A stretch of DNA of 64,000 nucleotides from contig NZ_PGSG01000089.1 of the NCBI RefSeq assembly GCF_002843305.1, positions 1 through 64,000 on the forward strand, given 5' to 3'. This document shows, piece after piece, positions 8,246 to 17,081 of the stretch; within the stretch, counting starts at the first letter, position 1; each line of letters starts with the position of its first letter. The stretch is from Streptomyces barkulensis (GTDB lineage Bacteria; Actinomycetota; Actinomycetes; Streptomycetales; Streptomycetaceae). The position numbers and the translations under genes are program-made. Below the pieces are notes generated by a model. It ran no database searches. It was given only the letters and a program-made list of their open reading frames with translations, and was not told where the DNA came from.

Positions 8246-8725
8246 TCAGTCGGCCATGGCCGCGGGCTCGCCGGCGCGCCGGGCGCGCTGCTCGATCCGG
8301 TCCCGGATGAGGGCCATCTGGACGCGGGAGTTGCGGTTGATGTTCCGCGTCATCCACGTGTCGTCGACCGGTGCGTCCGGCTTCATCGCGAAGTCCTGCG
8401 TCCAGCGCATCCTCACGCCCTCGGAGGTCTGCGCGTACTCCCAGCGGATGTCCATGTACTGGAAGGGGCCCGTCTCCACGCGGTGGGCCCGCACGGTGAG
8501 GGCGTCGCGGTCGGCGGTCCGCTGTGACACCCAGCTCCACACCGTGCCGTTCTCGTCCGGGTGCATGGTCAGACGGAAGGTGGTGGTGTCGCCGTCGCGG
8601 GAGAGGATCTCGACGGATGCGTACTCGCTGAACAGCCGCGGCCAGCTCTCGATGTCGTTGGTCATCTCCCAGACGAGGTCCAGGGGTGCGGCGATGACGA
8701 TCTCGTTCTCGGTGTGCCCGGCCAT
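8246..8725 (-). CDS. whiE-ORFVI: Polyketide aromatase/cyclase, SRPBCC fold (WhiE ORFVI-like)
   Basis: The 159-residue single-domain START/SRPBCC protein has the TcmN-type pattern: HTENEIVIAAPLDLVWEMTN, SWPRLFSEYASVEIL and RWTQDFAMKPDAPVDD. It would fold and aromatise the first ring of the ACP-bound poly-beta-ketone. The gene follows the ACP gene by one base and precedes the TcmI-like cyclase, matching the conserved whiE order. Confidence 0.92.
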   Translation of the reverse strand: MAGHTENEIVIAAPLDLVWEMTNDIESWPRLFSEYASVEILSRDGDTTTFRLTMHPDENGTVWSWVSQRTADRDALTVRAHRVETGPFQYMDIRWEYAQTSEGVRMRWTQDFAMKPDAPVDDTWMTRNINRNSRVQMALIRDRIEQRARRAGEPAAMAD

Positions 8726-8726
8726 C

Positions 8727-8996
8727 TCATGCCTCCGCTGTCAGAACGCCGTTGACGAAGTCGAGGAACTCGCGGGGAGTCCTGCACTGCTCGGCCCGCT
8801 CCGGCATGTCCCGGCCGTAGCGCTTCTCCAGCTCGCCCACGACGCCCAGCAGCCCGAGCGAGTCGAGGCCGAAGGCGTCGAAACCGGAGCCGGCCCGCTG
8901 CCGCAGGTCACCGGGGTCCACGGCGACACCCGCCGTCTGCTTCATCAGCGCGGCCAGTTCCTCGACGGTCACCTGGCCCGTCATCTGGTCGGTCAT
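8727..8996 (-). CDS. whiE-ORFV: Acyl carrier protein of the spore-pigment PKS
   Basis: The 89-residue ACP carries the phosphopantetheine-attachment motif GLDSLGLLGV with Ser46 as the modified residue, preceded by the usual helical segment. It carries the growing polyketide between KS-alpha/KS-beta and the cyclases. Its ATG overlaps the stop of the KS-beta gene by four bases, so expression of the minimal PKS is coupled. Confidence 0.95.
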   Translation of the reverse strand: MTDQMTGQVTVEELAALMKQTAGVAVDPGDLRQRAGSGFDAFGLDSLGLLGVVGELEKRYGRDMPERAEQCRTPREFLDFVNGVLTAEA

Positions 8997-10261
8997 GCGG
9001 ATGCACTCCTTCGGTCGGTGGGGGATTCGGCGCCGCGCCGCAGCACGAGCGCCGCGTTCGAGCCCATCAGTCCCCGGCTGAGGACCAGGGCGGTGCGCAG
9101 CTCCGCGGAGCGCGCCCGGCCGGTCACCAGGTCCAGGTCGTGACAGACGTCGAAGACGTTGGGGGTGGGGGGCACCAGGCCGTGCTCCATGGCGAGCACG
9201 GCCGCCGCGGCGTCCAGTACGGGTGCCCCGCAGTAGGCGCGGCCGGTCCCCGTCTTCGGAGCGGTGACGGGCACGCGCCGGCCGTGCGGGCCCAGGGCGT
9301 CGGTGATCGCCAGGGCCTCGGCCCGGTCGGCCTCGGCCGTACCGAGGGCGTCGGCGAACACGACGTCGACCTCCCCGGGCGCGCAGCCCGCCTCCGCCAG
9401 TGCGGCGCCGATCGCCCGGGCCAGCCCCTGGCGGGAGCACTCCCAGCGGGACGCCCCGGTGAAGGTGGCGGCGTGGCCGGCCACCACCGCCCGGGGCTCG
9501 GCGCCGCGGTCGACGGCCGCGCCCTCCTCCTCCAGCACGAGCATCGCCCCGCCCTCGGCGGGGACGAACCCGCGGGCGGACGGGGTGAAGGGGCGGTAGG
9601 CGCGTTCGGGGTCGCCCCCGGTGCTGAGTTCGGGGTAGCCCAGCTGGCAGACCATCGAGTACGGGGCCAGCGGCGCCTCGGCCGCACCGGCGACCACGGT
9701 GTCGGTGCCGCGCACCACGGCGCGGGCGGCGTGCGCCAGGGCGTCCAGACCGCCCGACTCGTCGGCGGCCACCACACCGCAGGGCCCCTTGAAACCGCCG
9801 CGGATGGAGATCTGGCCGGTGCTGGCCGCATAGAACCAGGCGATGGACTGGTATGGGCCGACGTGGCGCGAGCCCTGCCCCCACAGCTTCTGCAGTTCGC
9901 GCTGCCCGAACTCGCCGCCGCCGGACCCCGCGGCGGTGACCACGCCCACCGAGTACGGGGAGCCGATGTCGGCGCGGCCGAGCCGGGCGTCCTCCAGTGC
10001 GAGCGAGGTGGCTGCCATCGCGAAGTGGGTGAACCGGTCGGTCTGGACGAGGTGGCTGCCCTCGATCACGGCGGCCGGGTCGAAGCCGCGGACCTCGCCC
10101 GCGACCTTCAGCGGCAGATGGCCGCAGCCCTCCCGGGAGACGCGGTCCAGGAGGCTGTGGCCCTCCGCGGCCGACTTCCAGAAGGCGTCCGCGCCGACTC
10201 CGCCCGGTGAGACGACTCCGATGCCGGTGACGACCGCGCGCCGCGCGCCTGGCGGGTTCAT
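8993..10261 (-). CDS. whiE-ORFIV: Ketosynthase beta / chain-length factor
   Basis: The 422-residue thiolase-fold protein is homologous along its length to the upstream KS-alpha but lacks the catalytic cysteine: the aligned position is Glu168 in VVAADESGGLDALAHAA. Many aromatic-PKS chain-length factors have Gln there. It would pair with KS-alpha and set chain length. Four-base overlaps join it to the KS-alpha gene upstream and the ACP gene downstream. In place and sequence it corresponds to WhiE ORFIV. Confidence 0.94.
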   Translation of the reverse strand: MNPPGARRAVVTGIGVVSPGGVGADAFWKSAAEGHSLLDRVSREGCGHLPLKVAGEVRGFDPAAVIEGSHLVQTDRFTHFAMAATSLALEDARLGRADIGSPYSVGVVTAAGSGGGEFGQRELQKLWGQGSRHVGPYQSIAWFYAASTGQISIRGGFKGPCGVVAADESGGLDALAHAARAVVRGTDTVVAGAAEAPLAPYSMVCQLGYPELSTGGDPERAYRPFTPSARGFVPAEGGAMLVLEEEGAAVDRGAEPRAVVAGHAATFTGASRWECSRQGLARAIGAALAEAGCAPGEVDVVFADALGTAEADRAEALAITDALGPHGRRVPVTAPKTGTGRAYCGAPVLDAAAAVLAMEHGLVPPTPNVFDVCHDLDLVTGRARSAELRTALVLSRGLMGSNAALVLRRGAESPTDRRSASA

Positions 10262-11526
10262 GGTGTCCTCCAGCCCGGCCCGCTCAGCACCACCGCGGAC
10301 TGGAAGCCGCCGAAGCCGCTGCCCACCGACAGCACGTTCCGCAGTCTCCGCTCACGCGCCGCGCGCGGCACGTAGTCCAGGTCGCACTCGGGGTCCGGGG
10401 TCTCGTAGTTCGCGGTGGGCGGCACCACCTGGCGGTCCAGGGCCAGGACGCAGGCGGCGACCTCGATGGAGCCGATGGCGCCGAGGGAGTGGCCCACCAT
10501 GGATTTGATCGAGCTCATGGGCGTGCCGTAGGCGTGGGCGCCCAGGGACCGCTTGACCGCCGCGGTCTCGTGGCGGTCGTTCTGCCGGGTGCCCGAGCCG
10601 TGCGCGTTGACGTAGTCGATATCCGAGCCGTCCGTGCGGGCATGGTCCAGGGCGGTGTCGATCGCCCGCGCCATCTCCAGACCCTCACCGGTCAGTCCGG
10701 TCATGTGGTAGGCGTTGCCGTAGGTGGCGTAGCCGGTGATCTCGCAGTACACGCGCGCGCCGCGGGCCCGGGCGTGCTCCAGCTCCTCCAGCACCAGCAC
10801 CGCGCCGCCCTCTCCCATCACGAAGCCGTCGCGGTCGGCGTCGAACGGCCGGGAGGCGTGCGCGGGGTCGTCGTTGTTGGGGGAGGTGGCCTTGATGGCG
10901 TCGAAACAGGCCATGCTGATCGGCGAGATAGGGGAGTCCGCCGCGCCGGCGAGGCAGACGTCGATGCGGCCCTCCTCGATGGCGTGGAAGGCGTAACCGA
11001 GGGCGTCCAGCCCGGAGGTGCAGCCGGTGGACACGGTCTGCGCCGGGCCGCGGGCGCCGAACTCCTCCGCGACCGCCGAGGCGAGGGTGCTGGGGGAGAA
11101 CGCCCGGTGCAGGTGCGCACCGGCCCGCCGGTGGTCGACGTCCCAGCGCGAGCCGCGCTCGCTGACCAGGACGTAGTCGTGCTCCAGCCGGGTGGTGCCG
11201 CCGACCGCGGTGCCCAGGCTGACACCCAGGCGCCAGGGGTCCTCGTGTTCCGTCTCCAGACCGGCGTCGCCGACCGCCTCCGCGGCGGCGACCAGTGCGA
11301 ACTGCACGTAGCGGTCGCAGCGTTCGGTCTGTCGCACCGTCAGGCCGTGCGCCAGTGGCTCGAAATCGCACTCCGCGGCGATCCGTGAGCGCAGGCCAGC
11401 CGGGTCGAAGAGGGTGATGCCCCGGGTCGCGGTGCGGCCGTTCGCCAGCAGGTCCCAGAAGGCCTCGGCGCCGATACCGCCCGGTGCCACCACGCCCAGA
11501 CCGGTGACGGCCACGCGTCGCGTCAC
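10258..11526 (-). CDS. whiE-ORFIII: Ketosynthase alpha of the spore-pigment PKS
   Basis: The 422-residue ketosynthase has the full active site: Cys169 in VSTGCTSGLDALG, His309 in NAHGSGT, Lys341, and His346 in GHSLGAIGS. It catalyses decarboxylative condensation of malonyl units on the ACP. The gene overlaps the cupin gene upstream and the KS-beta gene downstream by four bases each, giving a tightly coupled minimal PKS. Confidence 0.96.
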   Translation of the reverse strand: MTRRVAVTGLGVVAPGGIGAEAFWDLLANGRTATRGITLFDPAGLRSRIAAECDFEPLAHGLTVRQTERCDRYVQFALVAAAEAVGDAGLETEHEDPWRLGVSLGTAVGGTTRLEHDYVLVSERGSRWDVDHRRAGAHLHRAFSPSTLASAVAEEFGARGPAQTVSTGCTSGLDALGYAFHAIEEGRIDVCLAGAADSPISPISMACFDAIKATSPNNDDPAHASRPFDADRDGFVMGEGGAVLVLEELEHARARGARVYCEITGYATYGNAYHMTGLTGEGLEMARAIDTALDHARTDGSDIDYVNAHGSGTRQNDRHETAAVKRSLGAHAYGTPMSSIKSMVGHSLGAIGSIEVAACVLALDRQVVPPTANYETPDPECDLDYVPRAARERRLRNVLSVGSGFGGFQSAVVLSGPGWRTP

Positions 11527-11966
11527 GAGGACGCCCCGGTGGGCTGCGCGGCCCGGTCGCCGGCGGCGTGGTCGTCCGCCGTGGTCTCCTCGGTGTCGAC
11601 GTGCCCGAGCTCCGGACGGGGGGCCAGCGGCCCCAGGTGGAAGACGAGGCGTGCCTCGGTGTCGCCGACGTTGCGGAACCGGTGCCGTGTGTACGCGGGG
11701 ATCATCAGCCCCTGGTCGGGGGCGAGGGGGTGGGGCTCCCCGTCCAGGTCCACCTCCAGGCGGCCGCTGACGACGTAGACGAACTCCTCGGAGTACGGGT
11801 GGTAGTGCTCGCCGATGCGGTCGCCGGGCTCCACGATGGCCAGGCCCATGAAGCCGCTGGTGGAACCGACGGTGGTGGGGGTGAGCATGGCGCGCAGATC
11901 GCCTCCGCGCCTGCGGTTGGGCGCGGTCTGGGAGAGGTCGACGATGCGTGGGGACTGCTGGGTCAT
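11523..11966 (-). CDS. whiE-ORFII: Cupin-domain protein (WhiE ORFII-like)
   Basis: The 147-residue protein has both cupin motifs: GEHYHPYSEEFVYVVSGRLE, then PAYTRHRFRNVGD. A small cupin is found at this position in whiE, sch and related pigment clusters; its reaction is not firmly established, though a role in cyclisation or oxygenation is usually assumed. The ATG at 11966 is the one giving the cupin start. The gene is coupled to KS-alpha by a four-base overlap. Confidence 0.9.
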   Translation of the reverse strand: MTQQSPRIVDLSQTAPNRRRGGDLRAMLTPTTVGSTSGFMGLAIVEPGDRIGEHYHPYSEEFVYVVSGRLEVDLDGEPHPLAPDQGLMIPAYTRHRFRNVGDTEARLVFHLGPLAPRPELGHVDTEETTADDHAAGDRAAQPTGASS

Positions 11967-12042
11967 GGTCGTTCGCTCCATGGGAGTGGAAAGGGGCGGG
12001 CGGTGTGCGGACGGGACCGGCCGGCGCCGCGGCCGGCGGGGG

Positions 12043-13188
12043 TCAGGAGTGCGGTGCTCTCCGGTCGGTGACCAGGCGCATGCCGGCGTGCGCCAGCAGG
12101 CGCAGGAGGTCGCGTTCACCGGCCGGGGGACGGTCGAGGCCGAGCGCTTCGAGGTCGAGCAGGCCGGCGGCCTCGGTGAGGGCGCCCGGTTCGCCGAGGC
12201 CGAGGACCCGGACGGGAACGGAGTCCGGTTCGGCCTCCACCTCGACCATCCGTACGACGATGTCGTCGCGCTGGAAGACGGTGACGGCGCGGACCGGGTC
12301 GTGCGGGTCGTTCGCGGCGCTCTCATCGCGCCGGGCGATCAGCCGCGCCAGGTCCGTGCCGCGGCCCTCCCGGGCCGGGTAGTACAGGGCGTGCCGCCGG
12401 GCCCGGGGCGACTTCGGCCCGCCGGACGCTGCGCGGTGCACGGCCGGCATCGCCGCCCGGGTGAGGAAGACCCGGGCGGACTGCGGATCGCCGAGGTCCC
12501 GTTCCCGCTCCAGGTGGGGGGCGAGGGCCTCCTCGACCGCGCGGACCTCGGGCCGGCCGATGGCGTGGCCGAGGGCGGCGGACAGATCGCCCCGCACCTC
12601 GACGGTCTGCACGACCCTGTCGCCGTGCAGGAACACCGAGGTGCGCAGCAGTCGGGTGGCGTCGTCCACATCGGGGTCGGGCGGGTCGAAGGCGGACAGG
12701 ATCTCCGCGACCTTGGACTCGCTGCCGGGCCGGACGGTGTAGGTCAGGGCGTGGTGCACCGTGCCGTCGCCCAGACGGACGGGCGGCCGCGGCGTCTGCC
12801 CGCCCGGAGCGGCCGCGGCGTGCCCGCCGCCGCGGGTCTCCCTGAGGATGCCGAAACGCAGCGGCCGCATGGTGCGGACGCAGGCGCGCAGCGGTCTGAC
12901 CGTCTCCAGGTGCTCCTCGCTGTTCACCCAGGCGAGGAAGGGCGGCGCGCTCTCCCACTCGCTGGTGATGAGCCACTGGGACGGGTTCTCGATGGACTGG
13001 CAGAGCTGGTCGCTGATGTGGCCGGGCACGGAGGCCACCTGGGCGCACATGCGCTCGTAGGCGTCGAGGAAGCGCTGCTGGGCTCCCTCCTGAAGGTCCA
13101 CCAGCAGGACGGCCCGGAGCCGGGAGCCGTCGAACACCGACTGGGAGACACGGCCCGGCACCTGGGGCGCGCGACCCGAGACCGCCAT
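12043..13188 (-). CDS. whiE-ORFI: SchA/CurD-like protein (WhiE ORFI-like)
   Basis: The protein (about 381 residues) is the first gene of the minus-strand pigment operon. Its N-terminal half is an antibiotic-biosynthesis-monooxygenase-type ferredoxin fold (RAVLLVDLQEGAQQRFLDAY, SVPGHISDQLCQSIENPSQ, SEWESAPPFLAWVNSEEH). The C-terminal half belongs to the SchA/CurD family (HALTYTVRPGSESKVAEIL, VEVRGDLSAALGHAIGRPEV). The exact role in pigment formation is unknown. I prefer the ATG at 13188, which has GGAAAGG upstream and starts where homology starts; an in-frame ATG at 13254 lacks a ribosome site. A 76-bp gap separates it from the cupin gene. Confidence 0.88.
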   Translation of the reverse strand: MAVSGRAPQVPGRVSQSVFDGSRLRAVLLVDLQEGAQQRFLDAYERMCAQVASVPGHISDQLCQSIENPSQWLITSEWESAPPFLAWVNSEEHLETVRPLRACVRTMRPLRFGILRETRGGGHAAAAPGGQTPRPPVRLGDGTVHHALTYTVRPGSESKVAEILSAFDPPDPDVDDATRLLRTSVFLHGDRVVQTVEVRGDLSAALGHAIGRPEVRAVEEALAPHLERERDLGDPQSARVFLTRAAMPAVHRAASGGPKSPRARRHALYYPAREGRGTDLARLIARRDESAANDPHDPVRAVTVFQRDDIVVRMVEVEAEPDSVPVRVLGLGEPGALTEAAGLLDLEALGLDRPPAGERDLLRLLAHAGMRLVTDRRAPHS

Positions 13189-13406
13189 CCTGGGAGCCTT
13201 TCCATTGGCGAACGGTGGGACTGCCGAGGGCGTTGACTCGGCGTCAGTCGTCATGAGAACTGATCATGTGATGCTCTTTCCGGACTCGCAAACCGTCAGA
13301 ATCAACCGGGTGAAGGACGGGCGAAACGGACGCCTCGGTGGCATCCATAACCGTCCGGGACGCGCGTGTGCACGTACCGGCGAAATCGATGTGCTGGAGG
13401 AAAGAC
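13189..13406. promoter_or_regulatory. Divergent promoter region of the pigment locus
   Basis: This gap separates the seven-gene minus operon from the plus-strand hydroxylase gene. In S. coelicolor the corresponding gap contains two divergent, sporulation-timed promoters, one of them sigma-F dependent. I could not assign -35/-10 elements with confidence here. An AT-richer stretch with the palindrome TGATCA lies near 13260. Confidence 0.6.
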
Positions 13407-15047
13407 ATGAACGAAGAAGCCGACCACAGGACCCCCGTCCTCATCGTCGGTGGTTCCCTGGTGGGCCTGTCCGCCTCGCTGTTCCTCGGCCGCCTCGGCG
13501 TGCGGCACACGCTTGTCGAACGGCATGCGGGGACCTCGACCCACCCGCGGGGACGCGGCAACAACGTGCGGACGATGGAACTGTTCCGGGTGGCGGGTGT
13601 CGAACCGGGGATCAGGGAGGCGGCGTCGGTCCTGTCCGGCAACCACGGCATCCTCCAGACCCCCTCGCTGACCGGGGACGAGGGCCGGTGGCTGTTCCAG
13701 GAGATCGAGCCGGGCGGCGCGCTCGCCCGCCTCAGCCCCAGCGCCTGGTGCCTGTGCAGCCAGAACGACCTGGAGCCGGTTCTGCTGGAGCGCGCCCGCG
13801 AACTCGGCGGCGACCTGCGGTTCTCCACCGAACTGACGACGTTCGAGCCGGACCCGGACGGGGTCACGGCCGTGGTCAGGAGCAGGGAGACCGGGGAGCA
13901 CACCACCATCCGCGCCGACTACCTCGTCGCCGCGGACGGCCCGCGCAGCCCGGTACGCGAGCGCCTCGGCATCGGCCACAGCGGCCCCGGCGAGCTGTTC
14001 CACAACGTGAGCGTCACCTTCCGCTCCCGGGGGCTCGCCGAGGTGGTGGGCGACCGGCGCTTCGTCATGTGCTATCTGACCGGCCCGGACGCGGACGGGG
14101 CGCTGCTGCCGGTCGACAACCGGGAGCACTGGGTCTTCCACATCCCCTGGCACCCCGAGAACGGTGAGACCCTGGAGGAGTTCACCGACGCGCGGTGCGC
14201 CGAGCACATCCGCCGCGCGGTCGGCGTGTCCGGGATCGACGTGGAGATCACCGGAAGGGCGCCGTGGCACGCGGCGGAACGGGTGGCCCTGCGCTACGGG
14301 GCCGGCCGTGTCCTCCTGGCCGGCGACTCGGCCCACGAGATGTCCCCCACCGGCGCCTTCGGCTCCAACACCGGCATCCAGGACGCGCACAACCTGGCGT
14401 GGAAGCTGGCCGCCGTGCTCGGGGACTGGGCCGGGCCGGGCCTGCTGGAGACCTACGACGCCGAGCGCCGCCCGGTGGCGCAGGCCACCGCCGCCCGCGC
14501 CTCGGCGCGCTCCGCGGAGCACAAGCACCCCGGCTACACCCCGGCCCCCGGCGCGGAGGGCCGCGGTCCGCAGGGCGGCATCCTCGCCGTGGCCGTCGGA
14601 TACCGCTATCCGCGGGGCGCCGTCGTGGGCACCGACCCCGAGGCGCCGCCCGTCCCCGGGGACCTGGGCCTGACGGGTGAGCCGGGCAGCCGGGCGCCCC
14701 ACATGTGGCTCAGCCGCGCCGGGGAGCGGATCTCGACCCTGGACCTGTACGAGCGCTCCCCGGTCCTGATCACCGGAGCCGGCACGGCGGCCGGGTGGTA
14801 CGAGGCGGCCGGCCGGGTCGCCGAGAAGCTGTCCGTGCCGCTGACGCCGTACCGGATCGGAGCCGGGACGGACGCCGACCTCGTGCCCGAGGACGGAGCG
14901 GACTGGGCGCGCACCCACGGCACGCAGCCGGACGGCGCGGTGCTGGTGCGTCCCGACGGGTTCGTGGCGTGGCGCTCGGCCGGGCCGGTCCCGGACCCGG
15001 AGGAGGTGCTGCGCCGGGCCGTCTCGGCGGTGCTGGCGCTGGACTGA
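13407..15047 (+). CDS. whiE-ORFVIII: FAD-dependent polyketide hydroxylase (WhiE ORFVIII-like)
   Basis: The 546-residue flavoprotein monooxygenase has the dinucleotide-binding GGSLVGLSASLFLGRLG, the DG motif in YLVAADGPRSPVRE, the GD motif in VLLAGDSAHEMSPTGAFGSN, and a C-terminal thioredoxin-like domain. This is the PHBH-type architecture of aromatic-polyketide hydroxylases. It would hydroxylate the pigment precursor late in the pathway. GGAGG lies upstream of ATG 13407. Its divergent orientation from the main operon is the same as in whiE. Confidence 0.93.
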   Translation: MNEEADHRTPVLIVGGSLVGLSASLFLGRLGVRHTLVERHAGTSTHPRGRGNNVRTMELFRVAGVEPGIREAASVLSGNHGILQTPSLTGDEGRWLFQEIEPGGALARLSPSAWCLCSQNDLEPVLLERARELGGDLRFSTELTTFEPDPDGVTAVVRSRETGEHTTIRADYLVAADGPRSPVRERLGIGHSGPGELFHNVSVTFRSRGLAEVVGDRRFVMCYLTGPDADGALLPVDNREHWVFHIPWHPENGETLEEFTDARCAEHIRRAVGVSGIDVEITGRAPWHAAERVALRYGAGRVLLAGDSAHEMSPTGAFGSNTGIQDAHNLAWKLAAVLGDWAGPGLLETYDAERRPVAQATAARASARSAEHKHPGYTPAPGAEGRGPQGGILAVAVGYRYPRGAVVGTDPEAPPVPGDLGLTGEPGSRAPHMWLSRAGERISTLDLYERSPVLITGAGTAAGWYEAAGRVAEKLSVPLTPYRIGAGTDADLVPEDGADWARTHGTQPDGAVLVRPDGFVAWRSAGPVPDPEEVLRRAVSAVLALD

Positions 15048-15067
15048 CGGCACCCGGTGGCGGGGCT

Positions 15068-15119
15068 CGTCCGCCCGGCCGGCCCGCAAAGATCACCCGG
15101 CGGGCCGGCCGGGCGGACG
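15068..15119. terminator. Bidirectional terminator hairpin
   Basis: Perfect 19-bp stem (15068-15086 with 15101-15119) with a 14-nt loop between the convergent hydroxylase and anti-sigma-type genes. The stop codon of the minus-strand gene lies in the loop and its last codons form one arm. Confidence 0.8.
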
Positions 15120-15509
15120 GAAGCAGGCGGTGACGGCCTTGCCGCCCGTGCAGGGCCGGGCCTCCCACTCGTCGGCCAGAGCGCCGACGAGGAACATGCC
15201 GCGCCCCGAGGTCCGTTCGACACTGGGGGAGCGGGGCGCGGGGAGGTCGGCCGAGGAGTCGCGCACACTCACGTGCAGGCACCGGTTGTCCCACGTCAGC
15301 ACCAACTGGGCGGCGCTGTGGGCGTGCACGTGCGCGTTGGTCACCAGCTCCGAGACGGTCAGCAGCACCGCGTCCACCGTCTCCGGGGCCGACTCCGCCC
15401 ACCCCAGTGACTCCAGATGACCGCGCGCCCACTCCCGTGCGGCCTTCACCCCGCTGGCCACCGGCAGTGACCGAGCCCACCCCACGGCCCGCAGCGACGA
15501 CTCGCACAC
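15093..15509 (-). CDS. Anti-sigma-factor-type ATP-binding protein (RsbW-like)
   Basis: The 138-residue protein has the GHKL/HATPase_c_2 fold: VLLTVSELVTNAHVHAHS carries the N-box (E, N) and SGRGMFLVGALADEW the G1 region. Streptomyces encodes dozens of such proteins; they phosphorylate STAS-domain antagonists or bind sigma factors. Notably a STAS antagonist is encoded 1.6 kb away (17082-17426), but nothing in the sequence proves that they pair. The start is GTG at 15509. The gene ends inside a bidirectional terminator. Confidence 0.85.
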   Translation of the reverse strand: MCESSLRAVGWARSLPVASGVKAAREWARGHLESLGWAESAPETVDAVLLTVSELVTNAHVHAHSAAQLVLTWDNRCLHVSVRDSSADLPAPRSPSVERTSGRGMFLVGALADEWEARPCTGGKAVTACFRPPGRPAG

Positions 15510-15642
15510 GACGGCCCACCTCCCTGCTCACTGCGGTACTTCTGCCCCCGGCGGGCCGGTGCAAAATGGCGCGGTGCCCGCGACATCGGCGGGACGCCGG
15601 CGGGACATGGCCGGTCTGCGCCTGTGCCCGGGGGGTGATGGC

Positions 15643-16737
15643 ATGCCGCACGGCACCGGGGGGCACGAGCCCTCCATGCGTTTGGCGGTTGTGGACGTGG
15701 GGTCCAAGACGGTGCGGCTGGTGGTGGCCGACTGCGGCGGTGACATACCGCTGCCGGTGCACACGGCCAAGCGGCGGCTGAGGCTGTCCGAGCACGTGGG
15801 GCCGGACGGACGGCTCGGCGAGCGGGCGGTGGACGCCGTGGTGGCCGCGGTCGCCGAGGTGAGGGAGGAGTCCGCCCGCTGGGGGGTGGAGCAGCCCTTC
15901 GCCTTCGCCACCGCGGTCATCCGGGACGCGCCCAACCGCCACCAGATCCTGGAGGCCGTCCACGGCGGTACCGGGGTGCCCCTGTACGTCATGTCGGGTG
16001 TGACGGAAGGGGAGTTGTCGTTCCTGGCGGCCCGGCAGTGGATGGGCTGGCAGGCGGGCCCGATGGTGCTGCTGGACATCGGCGGCGGCTCGCTGGAGGT
16101 GGCCTTCGGCCGGGACAGGACGCCCGGCTTCGTGGCCTCCCTTCCGCTGGGCGCGGGACGGATGACGCGCGAGTACTTCGGGGAGGCGGACCCCCCGCCG
16201 GCCGGCGCGGTCAGGGAACTGAGACGCCGCGTACGCCACGAGCTGCGGGACGTCGCGGTCCGGATCCACTGGGAGCGTCCCCGTACCGCCGTGGCCGTCT
16301 CGCGCACCTTCCAGCAGTTGGCCCGGCTGTGCGGGGCCCCTCCCGGGAAGCTGGGCCCCTTCGTCACACGCCGCATCGAGCGCGGGGACCTCAAGGCGGC
16401 CGTGGAACGGCTGGCCTTGCTGCCCGCGGCCGCCCGCGCGGAGCTGCCCGGCATCTCCGCCGCCCGCGCCCGGCAGTCCCTGGCCGGAGCCGTGATAGCG
16501 CACACGGCCATGCGGTGCATGGAGATAGAGACCCTCACACTCTCCCCGTGGGGGCTGCGCGAGGGTGTCATGCTCAGACAGATCCGGGAACAGGCCCCGC
16601 TGTGGCACGGGGCCCCGGCGGACATGTGCCGGACGGACCCGTCCGGCGCGCTGCCGTCCCTGGTCCGGTCCCCGTCCGGCCGCCGCGGCCGGCCCGGTGA
16701 ACGGGTGGTCAAGGACGTTGTGACCCGGGAAGGTTGA
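15643..16737 (+). CDS. Ppx/GppA-family phosphatase
   Basis: The protein of about 364 residues is an actin-fold phosphatase of the exopolyphosphatase/pppGpp-phosphohydrolase family: MRLAVVDVGSKTVRLVVADC forms phosphate loop 1 and VLLDIGGGSLEVAFG is the second loop. It would hydrolyse inorganic polyphosphate or pppGpp. I chose ATG 15643, which follows GGGGGGTGAT; ATG 15676, where homology begins, is the alternative. A perfect 32-bp palindrome follows the stop. Confidence 0.9.
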   Translation: MPHGTGGHEPSMRLAVVDVGSKTVRLVVADCGGDIPLPVHTAKRRLRLSEHVGPDGRLGERAVDAVVAAVAEVREESARWGVEQPFAFATAVIRDAPNRHQILEAVHGGTGVPLYVMSGVTEGELSFLAARQWMGWQAGPMVLLDIGGGSLEVAFGRDRTPGFVASLPLGAGRMTREYFGEADPPPAGAVRELRRRVRHELRDVAVRIHWERPRTAVAVSRTFQQLARLCGAPPGKLGPFVTRRIERGDLKAAVERLALLPAAARAELPGISAARARQSLAGAVIAHTAMRCMEIETLTLSPWGLREGVMLRQIREQAPLWHGAPADMCRTDPSGALPSLVRSPSGRRGRPGERVVKDVVTREG

Positions 16738-16738
16738 G

Positions 16739-16770
16739 GGGCCGGCGGGCCCGGCCGGGCCCGCCGGCCC
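16739..16770 (+). terminator. Terminator, 32-bp perfect palindrome
   Basis: The 32 bases are fully self-complementary, starting right after the stop of the Ppx/GppA gene. With no spare loop bases, only an inner part of the stem can pair within one strand, but it is still a very stable hairpin. Confidence 0.7.
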
Positions 16771-17081
16771 TCCACGCGGTGGCTTTGGCGGCCTCAGGAC
16801 ACGTCGGTCCCGGCGATCGGGTCCTGGGCCCGCCTGCGGATCCCGCCGCGGGCGGGGCGTCCGGCATGTCCTCGACCGCGGCGGGGGTGATCCCGCCGAC
16901 CGGGGCGGTCCCGGCGGAGCGGCCCCCCGAGCCGGTCGCCCCGCGCCGCTTCGCCCTGCCCTGCCCCGCCCCGCCCGGGCCGGCGGCCACCGGTCAGGGC
17001 AGGGGCGGTGGTGAGAAGCTGGAGGGAGAGGACGAAGACAGGCGCACAACCACCGCCGGTCGGCACACGGAGGAGGCCGTC
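16771..17081. other. Non-coding region upstream of STAS gene
   Basis: This gap of about 310 bp has high GC and Pro/Ala-coding shadow frames on both strands but no ribosome site or recognisable protein. It presumably contains the promoter of the STAS gene; no clear -35/-10 pair was found. Confidence 0.5.

Noticed and set aside
13189..13254. Upstream ATG (13254) for the SchA/CurD-like gene
   Set aside because: It has no ribosome site and the added 22 residues show no homology; ATG 13188 has GGAAAGG.
16794..17081. Minus-strand frame ending in IRRRAQDPIAGTDVS
   Set aside because: The ending looks protein-like, but there is no start with a ribosome site and the frame runs antisense through the STAS gene.
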